Origin: Pteria penguin | Lineage: Eukaryota > Mollusca > Bivalvia > Pterioida > Pteriidae | Direction of reading: 5' to 3' | Assembly (NCBI GenBank): GCA_035048485.1 | Contig: CM068581.1 | Coordinates: 6,213,430 to 6,277,429 of the forward strand | DNA length: 64,000 nt | Shown here: piece by piece, positions 1-12,221 of the stretch | How the letters are laid out: every line of letters begins with the position of its first letter | How positions within the stretch are numbered: position 1 is the stretch's first letter | The notes under the pieces: generated by a model | The model's database searches: none | What the model saw: the letters and a program-made list of their open reading frames with translations, nothing else | Told to the model about the DNA's origin: nothing | Program-made: the position numbers and the translations under genes

Positions 1-228
1 GGTTCGACTCCCGCCCGGGGCACACCGGTGTTCTGTCTTTCGGATGAGACAGTAAAAACCGAGGTCCCGTGTCACGGTAGGCGTGGCACGTAAAAGATCC
101 CTCACTGCTTCGGGTGGGTCCGTTGCAAAGGTCTAAATTTGTATGCAATGCATCAGGCAGATGCCGTCACCATATACGTGAAATAATCGTGGAGTGACGT
201 AAAACAATAATCAAACAAACAAACAAAC
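1..228 (+). mobile_element. SINE1, 5' end cut by window edge
   Basis: The first bases are the end of a tRNA-like head (box B-like GGTTCGACTCC). A core containing TTTCGGATGAGACAGTAAAA follows, then GCAGATGCCGTCACCATATA and a tail GTGACGTAAAACAATAATC ending in (CAAA)n. Copies occur at 9043, 9384 (minus), 37835 and 56046. The core resembles the MetaSINE central domain reported in invertebrates; that family name is from memory, not from a search. Confidence 0.85.
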
Positions 229-240
229 ATATTTTACCAT

Positions 241-735
241 CATTTGTCTGTATATAAGCTATTCCGTCATATTTTCCTATATAGTCTTTACCATCACATA
301 TCTCTATATATATATGCTTTACCATCATATATCTCTATATATGTTTTACCTTCATATGTCCTTGTATACCATTTAGTATCATTTGTCCATATACAGGATA
401 TTCCGCCATATGTCCCTATATATGCTTTACCATCATTTGTCGGTATATATGCTATTCCGTTATATGTTCCTATATATGTTTTACCATCATATGTCTTTAT
501 ATATATGCTTCACTATCATATGTCTCTATATATGCTTTACCATCATATGTCTTTATACATGCCTTACCATCATATGTCCCTATATATGCCTTACCATCAT
601 TTGTCCGTATATATGCTATTCCGTCACATGTTCCTTTATATGCTTTACCACCATATGTCTCTATTAATGCTTTACCATCATATGTACCTATATATGCTTT
701 ACTATCATATGTCTATATATGCTTTAGCATCATAG
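241..735 (+). repeat. 27-bp minisatellite
   Basis: About 18 copies of a 27-bp unit with core ACCATCATATGTC plus TATATATGCT. The period is nine codons, so a 163-residue open frame (Y/L/H/M-rich) runs through it. That frame starts at TTG and has no domain character; I treat it as non-coding. Confidence 0.9.
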
Positions 736-736
736 T

Positions 737-844
737 GTAGCGGCTTAGGTATATAAGCCATATGAACTGCCTCCCCGGCAGGCTAGCTTTATCGGGAATG
801 TGGTGCACTGGGCTTCAGACCCATAGGTCGAGCCCTGTCGCTAC
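737..844 (+). mobile_element. 108-bp tRNA-like insertion inside the 27-bp array
   Basis: This unit starts GTAGCGGC and ends GTCGCTAC; the two ends can pair, with one G-T. A box B-like AGGTCGAGCCC lies near the 3' end. A 4-bp stem TGGG/CCCA encloses the 7-base loop CTTCAGA, which would place TCA at the anticodon position. The minisatellite resumes at 845, so this is an insertion. It could be a SINE head or a degraded tRNA pseudogene. Confidence 0.5.
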
Positions 845-885
845 AATATGTCCATGTTTATATGTATTACCATCATTTGTTAGCA

Positions 886-1312
886 TGTGCTTAGTAATTA
901 CTTTATGAAGTTTTTTTCTTTTACTATATGAAATACATAACAATACTTATAAAAACAGAATTTATAAAGGTTTTTGCCTTCGAGAAAACAAAAGTGCTTG
1001 GATAGAATGTCGTAACAATGTTTACACACATCCTGTGACCAATATTAAGATTAGCCATATACGAGTTTCCGCACTTACGTACGCAAATCTCTGTATTTAT
1101 TTCCGCTATTAGTCGGCAGGTGCGTGGTCCGGGAAATGGATTCTTAATTGTATATCTATGCTGTCAATGGTAACAAATGTTCGTGTTTTATACGTAATTT
1201 AGAGGACTTGTTGATTATTATATCTGGATACGTGAAGACGAACACTAAAGTTCAATACAGAAATATCCAATCTAACCGACAAGAAATCCACACATACAAT
1301 TAACACATAGTG

Positions 1313-1358
<46 letters not shown>

Positions 1359-2320
1359 GAAATTAAGCATTAAATTACAACAATTACAAAAAAAAAAAAA
1401 AAAAAAACAGAACCTTACAGAACCTTTTCATTTGCAATCTCAATGGTTTAACATATATTTGAAAAAATAAAAATAACTAATTGCATTTCCCACTGAACGG
1501 ATTTAGTTATTGTATGTCTTGTGTTTATTTACAAATCATTGACGAGATAGATTGAGGAATACCGATACAATAAGTCGAAAGCGCATTGTATTAAAGAGGT
1601 CATGGTAGAGGATGCCAGGCTATCGTTATGTATCACTGGTGTTTACGCCAGGATATATGGCGCTTTAATTGTATGACTACGTACAACGAACTAATCACAG
1701 CGGATGTTATATCTACGTTGTGCACCACAGACTCTCATATCGCCTTGACCAGCGTGACCAAGCCTTGTATATACACGTACAATAACGTGGGTCGTACAGC
1801 GTTTGTCCTAATGAGATCGTATTAAGTTTAAGAGAATGTTTGCCAAAATTATGCTCTATTTTTTATCACAATTGACTGAATAAACATTTGAAGTGATATT
1901 TTTCAGGATTTACTTAAAAGATAAACCAAGTGTTGAAATAAGCTAAACGATGAAACAGATGGGACGTCGCAGAAATAGACAGCCAATGAACTGGCCTCAG
2001 AACGACTGGGCCTTTTACGCTGAGTCCATACACCTCTCCGCAATAAATGTGATATTATATTGATTCTGGATTCTCGGCATATTTACAACAAGTCTTGAGG
2101 AAATTCAAATTCAACTCTTCCATGGGATTCATGAGGAGGAAAACGTTTTGTTGATTTTCGATGACAGGTAATGCCTAGATTTACTATATTAATGTATAAT
2201 CCAAATAATGGATGACCACTCTGTTTTCATTACTTAAGTATGTCAATTTCTCCAATTGACAAAGTTCACTGAGACAGTCATTAACACGATAGGCATCGGC
2301 GTAGCGTTTCTCTAAACATA
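886..2320. other. unassigned sequence with microsatellites
   Basis: It holds a (CA)n run at 1314-1357 and a poly-A run at 1388-1407. A 65-codon ATG frame at 1628-1825 (+) matches no family I know and has no clear gene context. I see nothing else. Confidence 0.5.
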
Positions 2321-2321
2321 T

Positions 2322-2385
2322 TTTTTTTTATTTGTTTTGTTTATGTTTTTTTTTTTTTTTTTTTGTTTTTTTTTTCCTTAAATAA
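2322..2385 (+). repeat. T-rich low-complexity tract
   Basis: Near-continuous poly-T with occasional G, upstream of the 38-bp array. Confidence 0.85.
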
Positions 2386-2510
2386 TTTCTTTATTTATTT
2401 TACCGTTTTGTCGGTAATTTGTTTTACATTGTTTTGCCTTTGGAACACGACAAAATTTTCTGCTACCGTGGTCTCCGCCACTGTACTTTTTTCTACTTTA
2501 TTTAACCGTT

Positions 2511-2765
2511 TTTTCTGTATAACACTTCAATCACATTGTTACAGCGTTTTGTCTGTATAACACTTCAATCACATTGTTACAGCGTTTTGTCTGTATAACA
2601 CTTCAATCACATTGTTACAGCGTTTTGTCTGTATAACACTTCAATCACATTGTTACAGCGTTTTGTCTGTACAACACTTCAATCACATTGTTACAGCGTT
2701 TTGTCTGTATAACACTTCAATCACATTGTTACAGCATTTTTCTTTTAAACACTTCAATCACTGTA
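2511..2765 (+). repeat. 38-bp minisatellite
   Basis: About six near-identical 38-bp units with core ACTTCAATCACATTGTTACA followed by GCGTTTTGTCTGTATA. The offset of 38 was counted directly (2523 to 2561). The last copies decay into a T-rich flank. Confidence 0.93.
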
Positions 2766-3604
2766 ATACTCCGTTTTGTCTTTTGAACAAAATATCATTT
2801 TGCAGAGTGCATCCTTTTGTCTTTTACCTTTATAATTACTGTGTCGGAAATTTGTGTTGGGAATATCCATAAATGTTTTCTTTTTATAAATTTCGATCGG
2901 GTTTAATTTTAGCAGATTCAAAACTATCATTTAACTGTTTAAGTTTTATATCTAAGCATTACGAAAATTTTTCTCTAACGATGTATTTTCCCGCGTTTTC
3001 TTAACTGTGGATTCAATATTCACAGAATTTAGAGATGTTGTGAAATAGTGCATACATAACGTACCAATGTCTGAGAATATAAAACATGTTTGAAAGGAAT
3101 TAAATGATAAGGAATGAATTTGATTTGTTTTTCTTGGATGAAGATATACCACGGGCATTGATGCAGTTTGCCGTCCATTTTTTCTTGGTATACCTCAATC
3201 CAACGTATATATTCATTCCTTAAATACTAGAAGTCTACTTGTATTGCACGGTACAGTAGTTGATATAACTTGCCTACTCCAAAATGAGAATGTATTCACT
3301 TTGAACTATATGTCAGAGAGAGAGAGAGAGAGAGGGAGTTGTTTGTAACTTCGTGAATAGTTTGGTTTTAATTTTGTTTATACATTTTAATGTAAAAGGC
3401 TGTTTCATACATTGCACGTTCAACTAGAGAACCCGTTAATTTCTTTAAAAAATCATATTTGACATTGGAATTAAGGAGATAACACACATGAATAATAAAT
3501 ATAAGATTTTATACAACAGATTAATAAAACCAGCTAGAACAGCACGATTGCAACAACAAATAGGACAGTTACAAACACTAAATACATTTACATACATTAC
3601 TGAA
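2766..3604. other. unassigned sequence
   Basis: A (GA)n run lies at 3314-3334. Short minus-strand frames at 2952-3158 and 3445-3654 have no recognisable domain. Confidence 0.45.
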
Positions 3605-3855
3605 CGTTTGTAATACATGATGCTGCAAAACACTTGCACTAAACTGTGCAGCAAAGCGCTTAAAAATCAACAGCTCTGTACTCAACGGTGCAGCAAAATC
3701 AAAACTTTTGTACTATTCTGTACAATATACTTTTAACTGAACATTTGCACTATACGATGCAGCAAGGTACTTTCAAATTAATATTTTTGTACTACACGAT
3801 GCAGCAAGATGCTTTTAAATGAACACTTCTGTACTAAATGCATCAAGGTACCTTT
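3605..3855 (+). repeat. degenerate ~52-bp tandem repeat
   Basis: Four to five diverged units share TTTGTACTA...GATGCAGCAAG...CTTTTAAATGAACA. Spacing varies, so this is an old, decaying array. Confidence 0.65.
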
Positions 3856-4554
3856 CGGAGTGTGAATTTTTTCATATAGGGCTTCTTAACGTTTTACATG
3901 TGTAAAAGACGTTTTATAATACATTACTGATCAAAAGAGAAAGCTATGATCTCTTCCTTGTTATAGATTGCAAAATGTTTGTCTTAAGTCAATGCAGCAT
4001 AATTTGTAGAATGTTGCCGGAGTTCCTGCTGATTAGACAAACGTTAAGGATGGAGTCTAAGAAACCCTGAGATAACGAGGTGTTTATTTGGGCGTCAGAT
4101 GGGCATTCAGATTAGTATTTCTGATTATGATGATCTGCGAACGTCACACATAAAATACCGAATAATTGGTATGGGAATGCATTCTATCATCCTTTGTTAG
4201 TGAGAACTGACCAGGTATGAGACTACGTGATTGGCAGTTACCCCATGCCCCTATCACTCTAACTATATCGAAAGTTATTTATCTTCTCTCAACCCACATT
4301 TTTTCACTGATAAAACGAAAGGTCAGCCTTAGTTTATTGCCTTGTTTATTTTATTTCTTTCATTATCTTAATTTAATCTCTTTTTTAACAAATATAAGTA
4401 AATTTAAATCAACAATTTTCTTCTGTAATTTGCAATCAGTGGTTTGGTCTTGGGGGAGGACTGATGCTTTCTTGCAAAAGACAAGTATACGTTAATTTTC
4501 TGTCTCTGCAATTTGCAGCTTGTGTAAAAATGTTCACGATTAGGATGTTCTGGA
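3856..4554. other. unassigned sequence
   Basis: A frame at 4217-4495 (+) is open but T-rich and low in complexity. No gene is supported. Confidence 0.45.
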
Positions 4555-7215
4555 ACACTGTGTGTGGGAAGGTTGTATGGATACTGTGTGTGGGAAGGTT
4601 GTATGGATACTGTGTGTGGGAAGGTTGTATGGAAACTGTGTGTGGGAAGGTTTTATGGATACTATATGTGGGAAGGTTTTATGGATACTGTGTGTGGGAA
4701 GGTAGTATGGATACTGTGTGTGGGTGTGTGTGGGAAGGTTGTATGGATACTGTGTGCGGGAAGGTTGTATGGTTACAGTGTGTGGGAAGGTTGTATGGAT
4801 ACTGTGTGGGGGAAGGTAGTATGGGTACTGTGTGTGGGAAGGTTTTATGGATACTGTGTGTGGGTGTGTGTGGGAAAGGTTGTATGGATACTGTGTGTGG
4901 GAAGGTTGTATGGAGTATGTGTGTGGGAAGGTTGTATGGATTATGTGTGTGGGAAGGTTGTATAGATACTGTGTGTGGGAAGGTTTTATGGATACTGTGT
5001 GTGTGGGTGTGTGTGGGAAGGTTTTGTGGATACTGTGCGTGGGAAGGTTATATGGATGATACTGTGTGTGGGAAGGTTGTATGGATACTGTGTGTGGGAA
5101 AGCAGTATGGATACTGTGTGTGGGAAGGTTGTATGGATACTGTGTAGGGGAAGGTTGTATGGATACTGTGTAGGGGAAGGTTGTATGGATACTGTGTGTG
5201 GAAAAGTTGTATGGATACTGTGTGTGGAAAGGTTTTATGGATACTATGTGTGGGTGTGTGTGGGAAGGTTGTATGGATACTGTGTGTGAGAAGGTTGTAT
5301 GGATACGGTGTGTGGGGTAAGGTTTTATGGATACTGTGTGTGAGAAGGTTGTATGGATACTGTGTGTGGGAAGGTTGTATGGATACTGTGTGTGGGAAAG
5401 TTGTATGGATGCTGGGTGTGGAAAGGTTTTATGGATACCGTGTGGGGGAAGGTTGTATGGGTACTGTGTGTGGGAAGGTTTTATGGATACTGTGTGTGGG
5501 TGTGTGTGGGAAGGTTGTATGGATACTGTGTGTGGGAAGGTTTTATGGATACTGTGTGGGAAGGTTTTATGGATACTGTGTGTGAGAAGCTTTTATGGAT
5601 ACTGTGTGGGGGGGGGGGGGAAGCTGTATGGATACTGTGTGTGGGAAGGTTTTATGGATACTGTGTGTGGGAAGGTTGTATGGATACTGTGTGGGGGAGG
5701 GTTTTATGGATACTGTGTGTGGGAAGGTTTTATGAATACTGTTGTGTGGGAAGGTTGTATGGATACTGTGTGTTGGAAGGCTCTATGGATACTGTGTGTG
5801 GGAAGGTTGTATGGATACTGTGTGTGAGAAGGTTGTATGGATACTGTGTGGGGGAAGGTTTTATGGATACTGTGTGTGGGAAGGTTTTATGGATACTATG
5901 TGTGGGTGTGTGTGGGAAGGTTGTATGGATACTGTGTGTTGGAAGGCTGTATGGATACTGTGTGTGGGAAGGTTTTATGGATACTGTGTGTGGGAAGGTT
6001 TTATGGATACTATATGTGGGAAGGTTTTATGGATACTGTGTGTAAGAAGGTTGTATGGATACTGTGCGTGGGAAGGTTGTATGGATACTGTGTGTGGGAA
6101 AGTTGTATGGATGCTGTGTGTGGAAAGGTTTTATGGATACTGTGTGGGTGAAGGTTTTATGGATACTAAGTGTGGGTGTGTGTGGGAAGGCTGTATGGAT
6201 ACTGTGTGTTGGAAGGCTGTATGGATACTGTGTGTGGGAAGGTTTTATGGATACTGTGTGTGGGAAGGTTTTATGGATACTGTGTGTAAGAAGGTTGTAT
6301 GGATACTGTGTGTGGGAAGGTTGTATGGATACTGTGTGTGGGAAAGTTGTATGGATACTGTGTGTGGGTGTGTGTGGGAAGGTTGTATGGATACTGTGTG
6401 TGGGAAGGTTTTATGGATACTGTGTGGGAAGGTCTTATGGGTACTGTGTGTGGGAAGGTTGTATGGATACTGTGTGTGGGTGTGTGTGGGAAGGTTGTAT
6501 GGATACTGTGTGTGGGAAGGTTTTATGGATACTGTGTGTGGGAAGGTTGTATGGATACTGTGTGTGGGAAGGTTGTATGGATACTGTGTGTGGGAAGCTT
6601 TTATGGATACTGTGTGTGGGGGGGGGGAAAGCTGTATGGATACTGTGTGTGGGAAGGTTTTATGGATACTGTATGTGGGAAGGTTGTATGGATACCGTGT
6701 GTGGGAAGGTTTTATGAATACTGTTGTGTGGGAAGGTTGTATAGACACTGTGTGTTGGAAGGCTGTATGGATACTGTGTGTGGGAAGGTTTTATGGATAC
6801 TGTGTGTGGGAAGGTTTTATGGATACTGTGTGTAGGAATGTTTTATGGATACTGTGTGTGGGAAGGTTTTATGGATACTGTGTGTGGGAAGGTTGTATGG
6901 ATACTGTGTGGGGGAAGGTTTTATGGATACTGTGTGTGGGAAGGTTTTATGAATACTGTGTGTGGGAAGGTTGTATGGATACTGTGTGTGGGAAAGTTGT
7001 ATGGATACTGTGTGGGGTAAGGTTTTATGGATACTGTGTGTGGGAAAGTTTTATGGATACTGTGTGTGGGAAGGTTGTATGGATACTGTGTGTGGGAAGG
7101 CTGTATGGATACTGTTTGTGGGAAGATTGTATGGACACTGTGTGTGGGAAGGTTGTATGGATACTGTGTGTGGGAAGGTTTTATGGATACTGTGTGTTGG
7201 AAGGTTTTATGGATA
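4555..7215 (+). repeat. 26-bp minisatellite, 2.66 kb
   Basis: About 100 units of 26 bp with core GTATGGATACTGTGTGTGGG plus AAGGTT. Several units carry a 10-bp extension (TGTGTGTGGG), giving 36 bp; I see these near 4720, 4855, 4996, 5245, 5495, 5900, 6168, 6360 and 6475. Because 26 is not a multiple of three and no phase contains a stop, all three + frames stay open (up to 505 codons, 26-residue period). These frames are a by-product of the repeat. Confidence 0.95.
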
Positions 7216-7631
7216 ACGTTTTCCCCAGGACGGATTCGGTTATCACACATGTAAAATGATACGACGAAAACTCCTGGCTCCAATCCACCGATCTTTTCAA
7301 AATTAGCAGCACATGCATCCATGGCATTGGTATTTGTAGTTACTCGATTTCTATAACATTTATGCAGTGCGCTTTCCTTTTTATACGCAAAGGATTGATA
7401 ACCTGCATGATAAATGCGTCGCCTGTTAAATTGTTTACATAAAAGTATAGACGCATCCGGCTACCTACAAGCGTTAATTTTCTATTGTTGCATTCGGAAT
7501 TGTTAGTAATTTGAGAGCTAGTTATGCTGTAATGTTTTGTCGACGACGTCACAATGTGTGACGGTATTCACCCTTCTACTGTTCGTAAAAGACGCCATCA
7601 CAAGGAAAAATTGTGTTTTGTTCAAGGGTGA
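7216..7631. other. unassigned sequence
   Basis: Single-copy-looking sequence between the 26-bp array and the foldback element. A 70-codon minus frame at 7340-7552 has no recognisable domain. Confidence 0.4.
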
Positions 7632-7734
7632 ATATTACGAAAGCCGATTAGACTCACTAAGAAAAATTTTAATATATTATCTCGTTATTTCGAGATCTTT
7701 TCCCATTATTTGAGATCTTTTCTCGTTATTTTGA
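7632..7734 (+). mobile_element. truncated copy of the foldback element end
   Basis: It carries the same terminal sequence as the neighbouring foldback (ACGAAAGCCGATTAGACTCA), followed by three CTCGTTATT-type units, and stops abruptly. It is a partial second copy abutting the complete one. Confidence 0.7.
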
Positions 7735-8609
7735 GATATTAAATGTCTATATTCTACGAAAGCCGATTAGACTCACTAAGAAAATTTTTTATATATTTTC
7801 TCGTTATTTCGAGATAATTAACTCGTTATTTCGAGATCTTTTCTCGTTATTTCGAGATAATTAACTCGTTATTTCGAGATAATTAACTCGTTATTTCGAG
7901 ATCTTTTATCGTAATTTCGAGATAATTTTCTCGTTATTTCGAGATCTTTTCTCGTTATTTCGAGATAATTAACTCCTTATTTCGAGATCTTTTCTCGTTA
8001 TTTCCAGTTAATTATCTCGTTATTTCGAGATCTTTTCTCGTTATTTCGAGATAATTAACTCGTTATTTCGAGATCTCGAAATAAAGAGTTAATTATCTCG
8101 AAATAACGAGATAATTATCTCGAAATAACGAGAAAAGATCTCGAAATAACGAGTTAGTTATCTCGAAATAACGAGAAAAGATCTCGAAATAACCAGAAAA
8201 TTATCTCGAAATAACGAGTTAATTATCTCGAAATAACGAGTTAATTATCTCGAAATAACGAGAAAAGATCTCGAAATAACGAGTTAATTATCTCGAAATA
8301 ACGAGTTAATTATCTCGAAATAACGAGAAAAGATCTCGAAATAACGAGAAAATTATCTCGAAATAACGAGTTAATTATCTCGAAATAACGAGTTAATTAT
8401 CTCGAAATAACGAGAAAAGATCTCGAAATAACGAGAAAATTATCTCGAAATAACGAGTTAATTATCTCGAAATAACGAGTTAATTATCTCGAAATAACGA
8501 GAAAAGATCTCGAAATAACGATTCAATTATCTCGAAATAACGAGAAAATATATAAAAAATTTTTTTAGTGAGTCTAATCGGCTTTCGTAGAATATAGACA
8601 TCTAATATC
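7735..8609. mobile_element. foldback element built of palindromic ~21-22-bp units
   Basis: The left arm starts GATATTAAATGTCTATATTC then TACGAAAGCCGATTAGACTC. The right arm ends with the reverse complement of both, with one mismatch in the outer 20 bases. Between them lie tandem CTCGTTATTTCGAGATAATT and CTCGTTATTTCGAGATCTTT units. They switch orientation at the AGATCT centre, 8071-8076. The left arm is about 339 bp and the right about 536 bp, so unit number differs between arms. No transposase frame is present. It is a candidate non-autonomous foldback or MITE-like DNA element. Confidence 0.85.
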
Positions 8610-8944
8610 CGTTAATTGATGACGTCAGAGACGGTATAAACACATCGCATCTCTTAATCGGCAATTTTGGAGTTTCGTTTCTTTTATACTAAAATCTTAA
8701 ACTTTAGTGGAATTGTTTATTCATTTGTTTGAACGAAATTCTTTAAGATTATTTCCAACACAAGGATTACAAATAAAAAGCCAGTGGGATAACAGTGCAA
8801 TCCCCAAAAACTCAAACGACAAATATGCACTCTGAATTATAATGGGCGAAATTTTGTAATTGAAACATATATGTTTTCCGTAGTCACCGGCTTATATAAT
8901 TATTTAAAATTACAAACTGTAATCGAAAATCCGGATAGTGCATT
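8610..8944. other. unassigned sequence
   Basis: No open frame, repeat or RNA gene is visible. Confidence 0.4.
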
Positions 8945-9042
8945 GACAACATCCACATATGTGACGGTATGTACATCTAGCACCAGTTAGTTGACGACGG
9001 CGACATATGTGACTTTTTTACGATCGGGCACCAATTACAATT

Positions 9043-9251
9043 GCGCCTGGGCGCACCGGTGTTCTGTCTTTCGGATGAGACAGTAAAAACCGAGGTCCGG
9101 TGTCAAGGAAGGCGTGGCATGTAGTAGATCCCTCACTGCTTCGTTGCAAAGGTCGAAATTTGTATGATATGCATTAAGCAGATGCCGTCACCATATACGT
9201 GAAATAATCGTGGAGGGACGTAAAACAATATTCAATTAATTAATCAATCAA
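9043..9251 (+). mobile_element. SINE1 copy, 5'-truncated
   Basis: It lacks the tRNA head, and the core and tail match the copy at 1. It is flanked by CCAATTACAATT (9031-9042) and CCAGTTACAATT (9252-9263), an 11-of-12 target-site duplication. A 5' truncation with a target duplication fits LINE-driven target-primed insertion. Confidence 0.85.
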
Positions 9252-9383
9252 CCAGTTACAATTATGGTTGACAACGTGGTATGGACATCTAGAATGTTTG
9301 ACGGTATAGACATCTAACACCACTAAATTGACGACGTCGCCATTTGTGACGATACGGACACCTGGCACCAATTAGTTTGTTGA

Positions 9384-9660
9384 TTGATTGATTGATTATT
9401 GTTTTACGTCACTCCACGATTATTTCACGTATATGGTGACGGCATCTGCCTGGTGCATTGCATACAAATTTAGACCTTTGCTACGGACCCACCCGAAGCA
9501 GTGAGGGATCTTTTCCGTGTCACGCCTACCGTGACACGGGACTTCGGATTTTACTGTCTCATCCGAAAGAGAGAACACCGGTGTGCCCAGGGCGGGAGTC
9601 GAACCCGGGACCTCTCGATCAGGAGCTGAGCACCTTATCCACTTGTCCACACCGACTTTA
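9384..9660 (-). mobile_element. SINE1 copy, full length
   Basis: Read on the minus strand: a tRNA-like head GTCGGTGTGGACAAGTGGAT, box B-like GGGTTCGACTCCC, then core and tail. It is flanked by AGTTTGTTGA at 9374-9383 and 9661-9670, a 10-bp target-site duplication. Short frames on either strand here are not genes. Confidence 0.88.
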
Positions 9661-10430
9661 AGTTTGTTGACGTCACCATGTTTGACGGTATGGACATCTA
9701 GCATCAGTTAGTTGACGACGTCGTCGTGTGTGTCGGTATGACCATCTGGCACCAATTAGTTTGTTGACATCGCCATGTTTGACGGTATAGACATCTAGCA
9801 CCAGTTATTTGACGACGTCATCTTGTGTGACTGTATGGTCATCTGGCACCAATCAGTTTGTTGACGACGTCACCATGTGTGACTATATGACCATCTGGCA
9901 CCATTTAGTTTGTTGACTTCGCTATGGTTGACGGTATGGGCATCTAGCGCCAGTTAGTTGGCGACGTCGTCTTGTGTGACGATATGACCATCCGACACCA
10001 ATTAGTTTGTTGACATCGCCATGTTTGACGGTATAGACATTTAGCCCAGTTAGTTGATGACGTCGCCTTGTGTGACGTGATGGACATCTGGCACCCGTTA
10101 GTTTGTTCACGTCGCCATGTTTGACGGTATAGACATCAAGCCCAGTTAGTTGATGACGTCGCCTTTTGTGACGGGATGGACTTCTGGCACTGGTTAGTTT
10201 GTTCGCGTCGCTATATTTGACGGTTTGGGCATGTAGTACGTGGTAGTTTTCGACGTCACTTTGTGTAACAGTAAGACCATCTGGCGCCGATTTATCGAGG
10301 ACCTCACCATGCGTGACAGTATAGAACCTAGTTTGTGACGGTAAAGACTATGTAGCACATGCTTATTGACGGTGTCGCCATGTATGACAACACAGACATC
10401 TGGCATCAGTATAGTATCAGAGGTCATGTA

Positions 10431-12221
10431 AAGCCTTATTGTTGATTTCCATTTGTCAGTATGAAAGCAAGGCCGGAGGAGATTAATAATTCAAGAAATG
10501 GACGAACACTTTCTGGGTGGCAATTATTTACTTTCATGCGTTGTTTCCAAATTAAATTGAAAAATTGGGGCGATTCCCAATGGACTTTGTTATCAATTAT
10601 TAAATTATGGTACAGAATTCAATGCATCGTTTACCGACATAAATCTGGATTGGAAGTACACAGTACTAATGAGTGGGAAGTAATGAATAATTTTATCCAA
10701 GAACTAGATTGATCAAGACGTATAGCACTGTCAAGGTGACAATCTCGCCGTATGTGCATATATCTAACCAAGTCAAACTGGTTTTCTGTGGGTGTATATG
10801 ATTTTATACAAAAACATGTCTACGTTGCTGTGTATTGTCGTTACAATTTCTGCTTTTATTGCAAGTTGCTATGATTTGTGCGTTTGTGTCTCTTCAGTAT
10901 TATTTTTAGTAGTCACTGTGTTGTCATTTTTGAGTCGGCTTCGGTGAAGCCGTAATCATTGCAATTACTTTCTTTTCAGGGGTTATAACTTTCACTACCG
11001 ATATAGAGCTTACTACGCCGCTGAAAAATAAAGTGCCGAAAAATTACTGATGTTGTCTTAAAAATTCTTGATCAGCACAATGTACCTTTAGCTCAGTTAA
11101 TTTAAACTAAACATAAACTAGTTTCAATAACCCGAAAAAGGAGTTGCAATAATGTTTTCAAATTTTGCGTAATAATATGTAGTTGTGATTACTTTACGAT
11201 GTGTTTACCACCGACACCGTCGGATGTACTCGATTGTGTAATTCTCCGGACAAAGCATTTGTCTTGATCTTGTATCGCTTGTTTTTATCGAGATATTTCA
11301 ATTTAAGTTTTCCCCAACATGTTCTGGAACTTTAGTTCTTTTTCACATATATGACAAATTTAAAGATCGATTTCCGCATTTCCTCTGATAATGAAAATGC
11401 AATATAAATATTTAGGTAAATGTTGGATGTTTCTAAATATAAATGATGTTAAAACATTATGAGAATCGTGAATAAGATGGTTATTTAATGTCCCACTTGA
11501 AGGAATGTCGTTCTTTGGCTCAGCTTCGACTCGTGACAACAATGCAGTAAAACTTGTAATTTCTATTGAAACGGTCGGCTCATACCTTGCACGTTCATTT
11601 CGGATACAAGCAATTGCAAACTCTTTGCCGTAAAATAGTATGAAGAGAGCAAATTTTATTAGCATTTTGTACATAGGTATAATGACGATGTAGTTGCAAC
11701 AAAGACCTAATTTTGCCCCCCCCCCCCCCCCCCCACCCCATTTTCCTGAAATCCTGAATCCGCCACTAAAATGGTAAAATGATTACATACTTAAAATCAG
11801 CAAAGCCGACTCTCAGGACTTTTGAGTCCTTTGATTTGTTGTTGTTTTATGTTTGGGTATAACCTGTAGTCTGTACAGGTCGACATCAGTGACACAGTAT
11901 ACCCGTTGTCAGTCCGACCATGAAAGTTCGTTTGTCTTGCCAGTATAGTAATTTTAGTCGCATAATTTTAGTGGCATACGCCGTTTGTTTTCCCGTTTAC
12001 TATTATTTGCTCCCATTGTTGGCTACGGTTTTTTTAAGATGCTTAACAGTTCCTACAGTAACAGTTATCGAAGACCAATGTCAGCATTGTGTTATTAAAA
12101 ATTGTATTGGAAGTACATGTATTTAGATAAAGCTGGGGGAAGTACATTGTTAGATAGAGAAGACATTACCGGTAAACGTATTATGTAAAAACATGTAGCG
12201 ACCAGACTGGGAGTTTTATAA
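10431..12221. other. mostly unassigned, three small ATG frames
   Basis: Frames: 10461-10712 (+, 83 aa), 11360-11674 (-, 104 aa, hydrophobic N-terminus MYKMLIKFALFILFYG) and 11920-12126 (+, 68 aa, one hydrophobic stretch). None belongs to a family I recognise. A poly-C run at 11717-11740 is followed by GAATCCGCCACT near 11757, the kind of G/C-tract plus GGCGGATC end also seen at 48044 and 53261. Confidence 0.4.

Larger units (their letters stand above)
8945..10430 (+). repeat. alternating 45+52-bp dimer array with two SINE1 insertions
   Basis: Two related monomers alternate. One is 45 bp (TTTGACGGTATAGACATCTA...CAGTTA) and the other 52 bp (GACGACGTCGTC...ACCATCTGGCACCAATTAGT). This gives a 97-bp higher-order unit, counted from GTTGAC at 9666, 9711 and 9763. 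Both monomers share GACGGTATG and CATCT. SINE1 copies interrupt the array at 9043-9251 and 9384-9660. Copies degrade toward 10400. Confidence 0.85.

Noticed and set aside
5742..7259. 505-codon plus frame rich in Cys, Gly and Trp
   Set aside because: Translation of the 26-bp array; all three phases are open equally.
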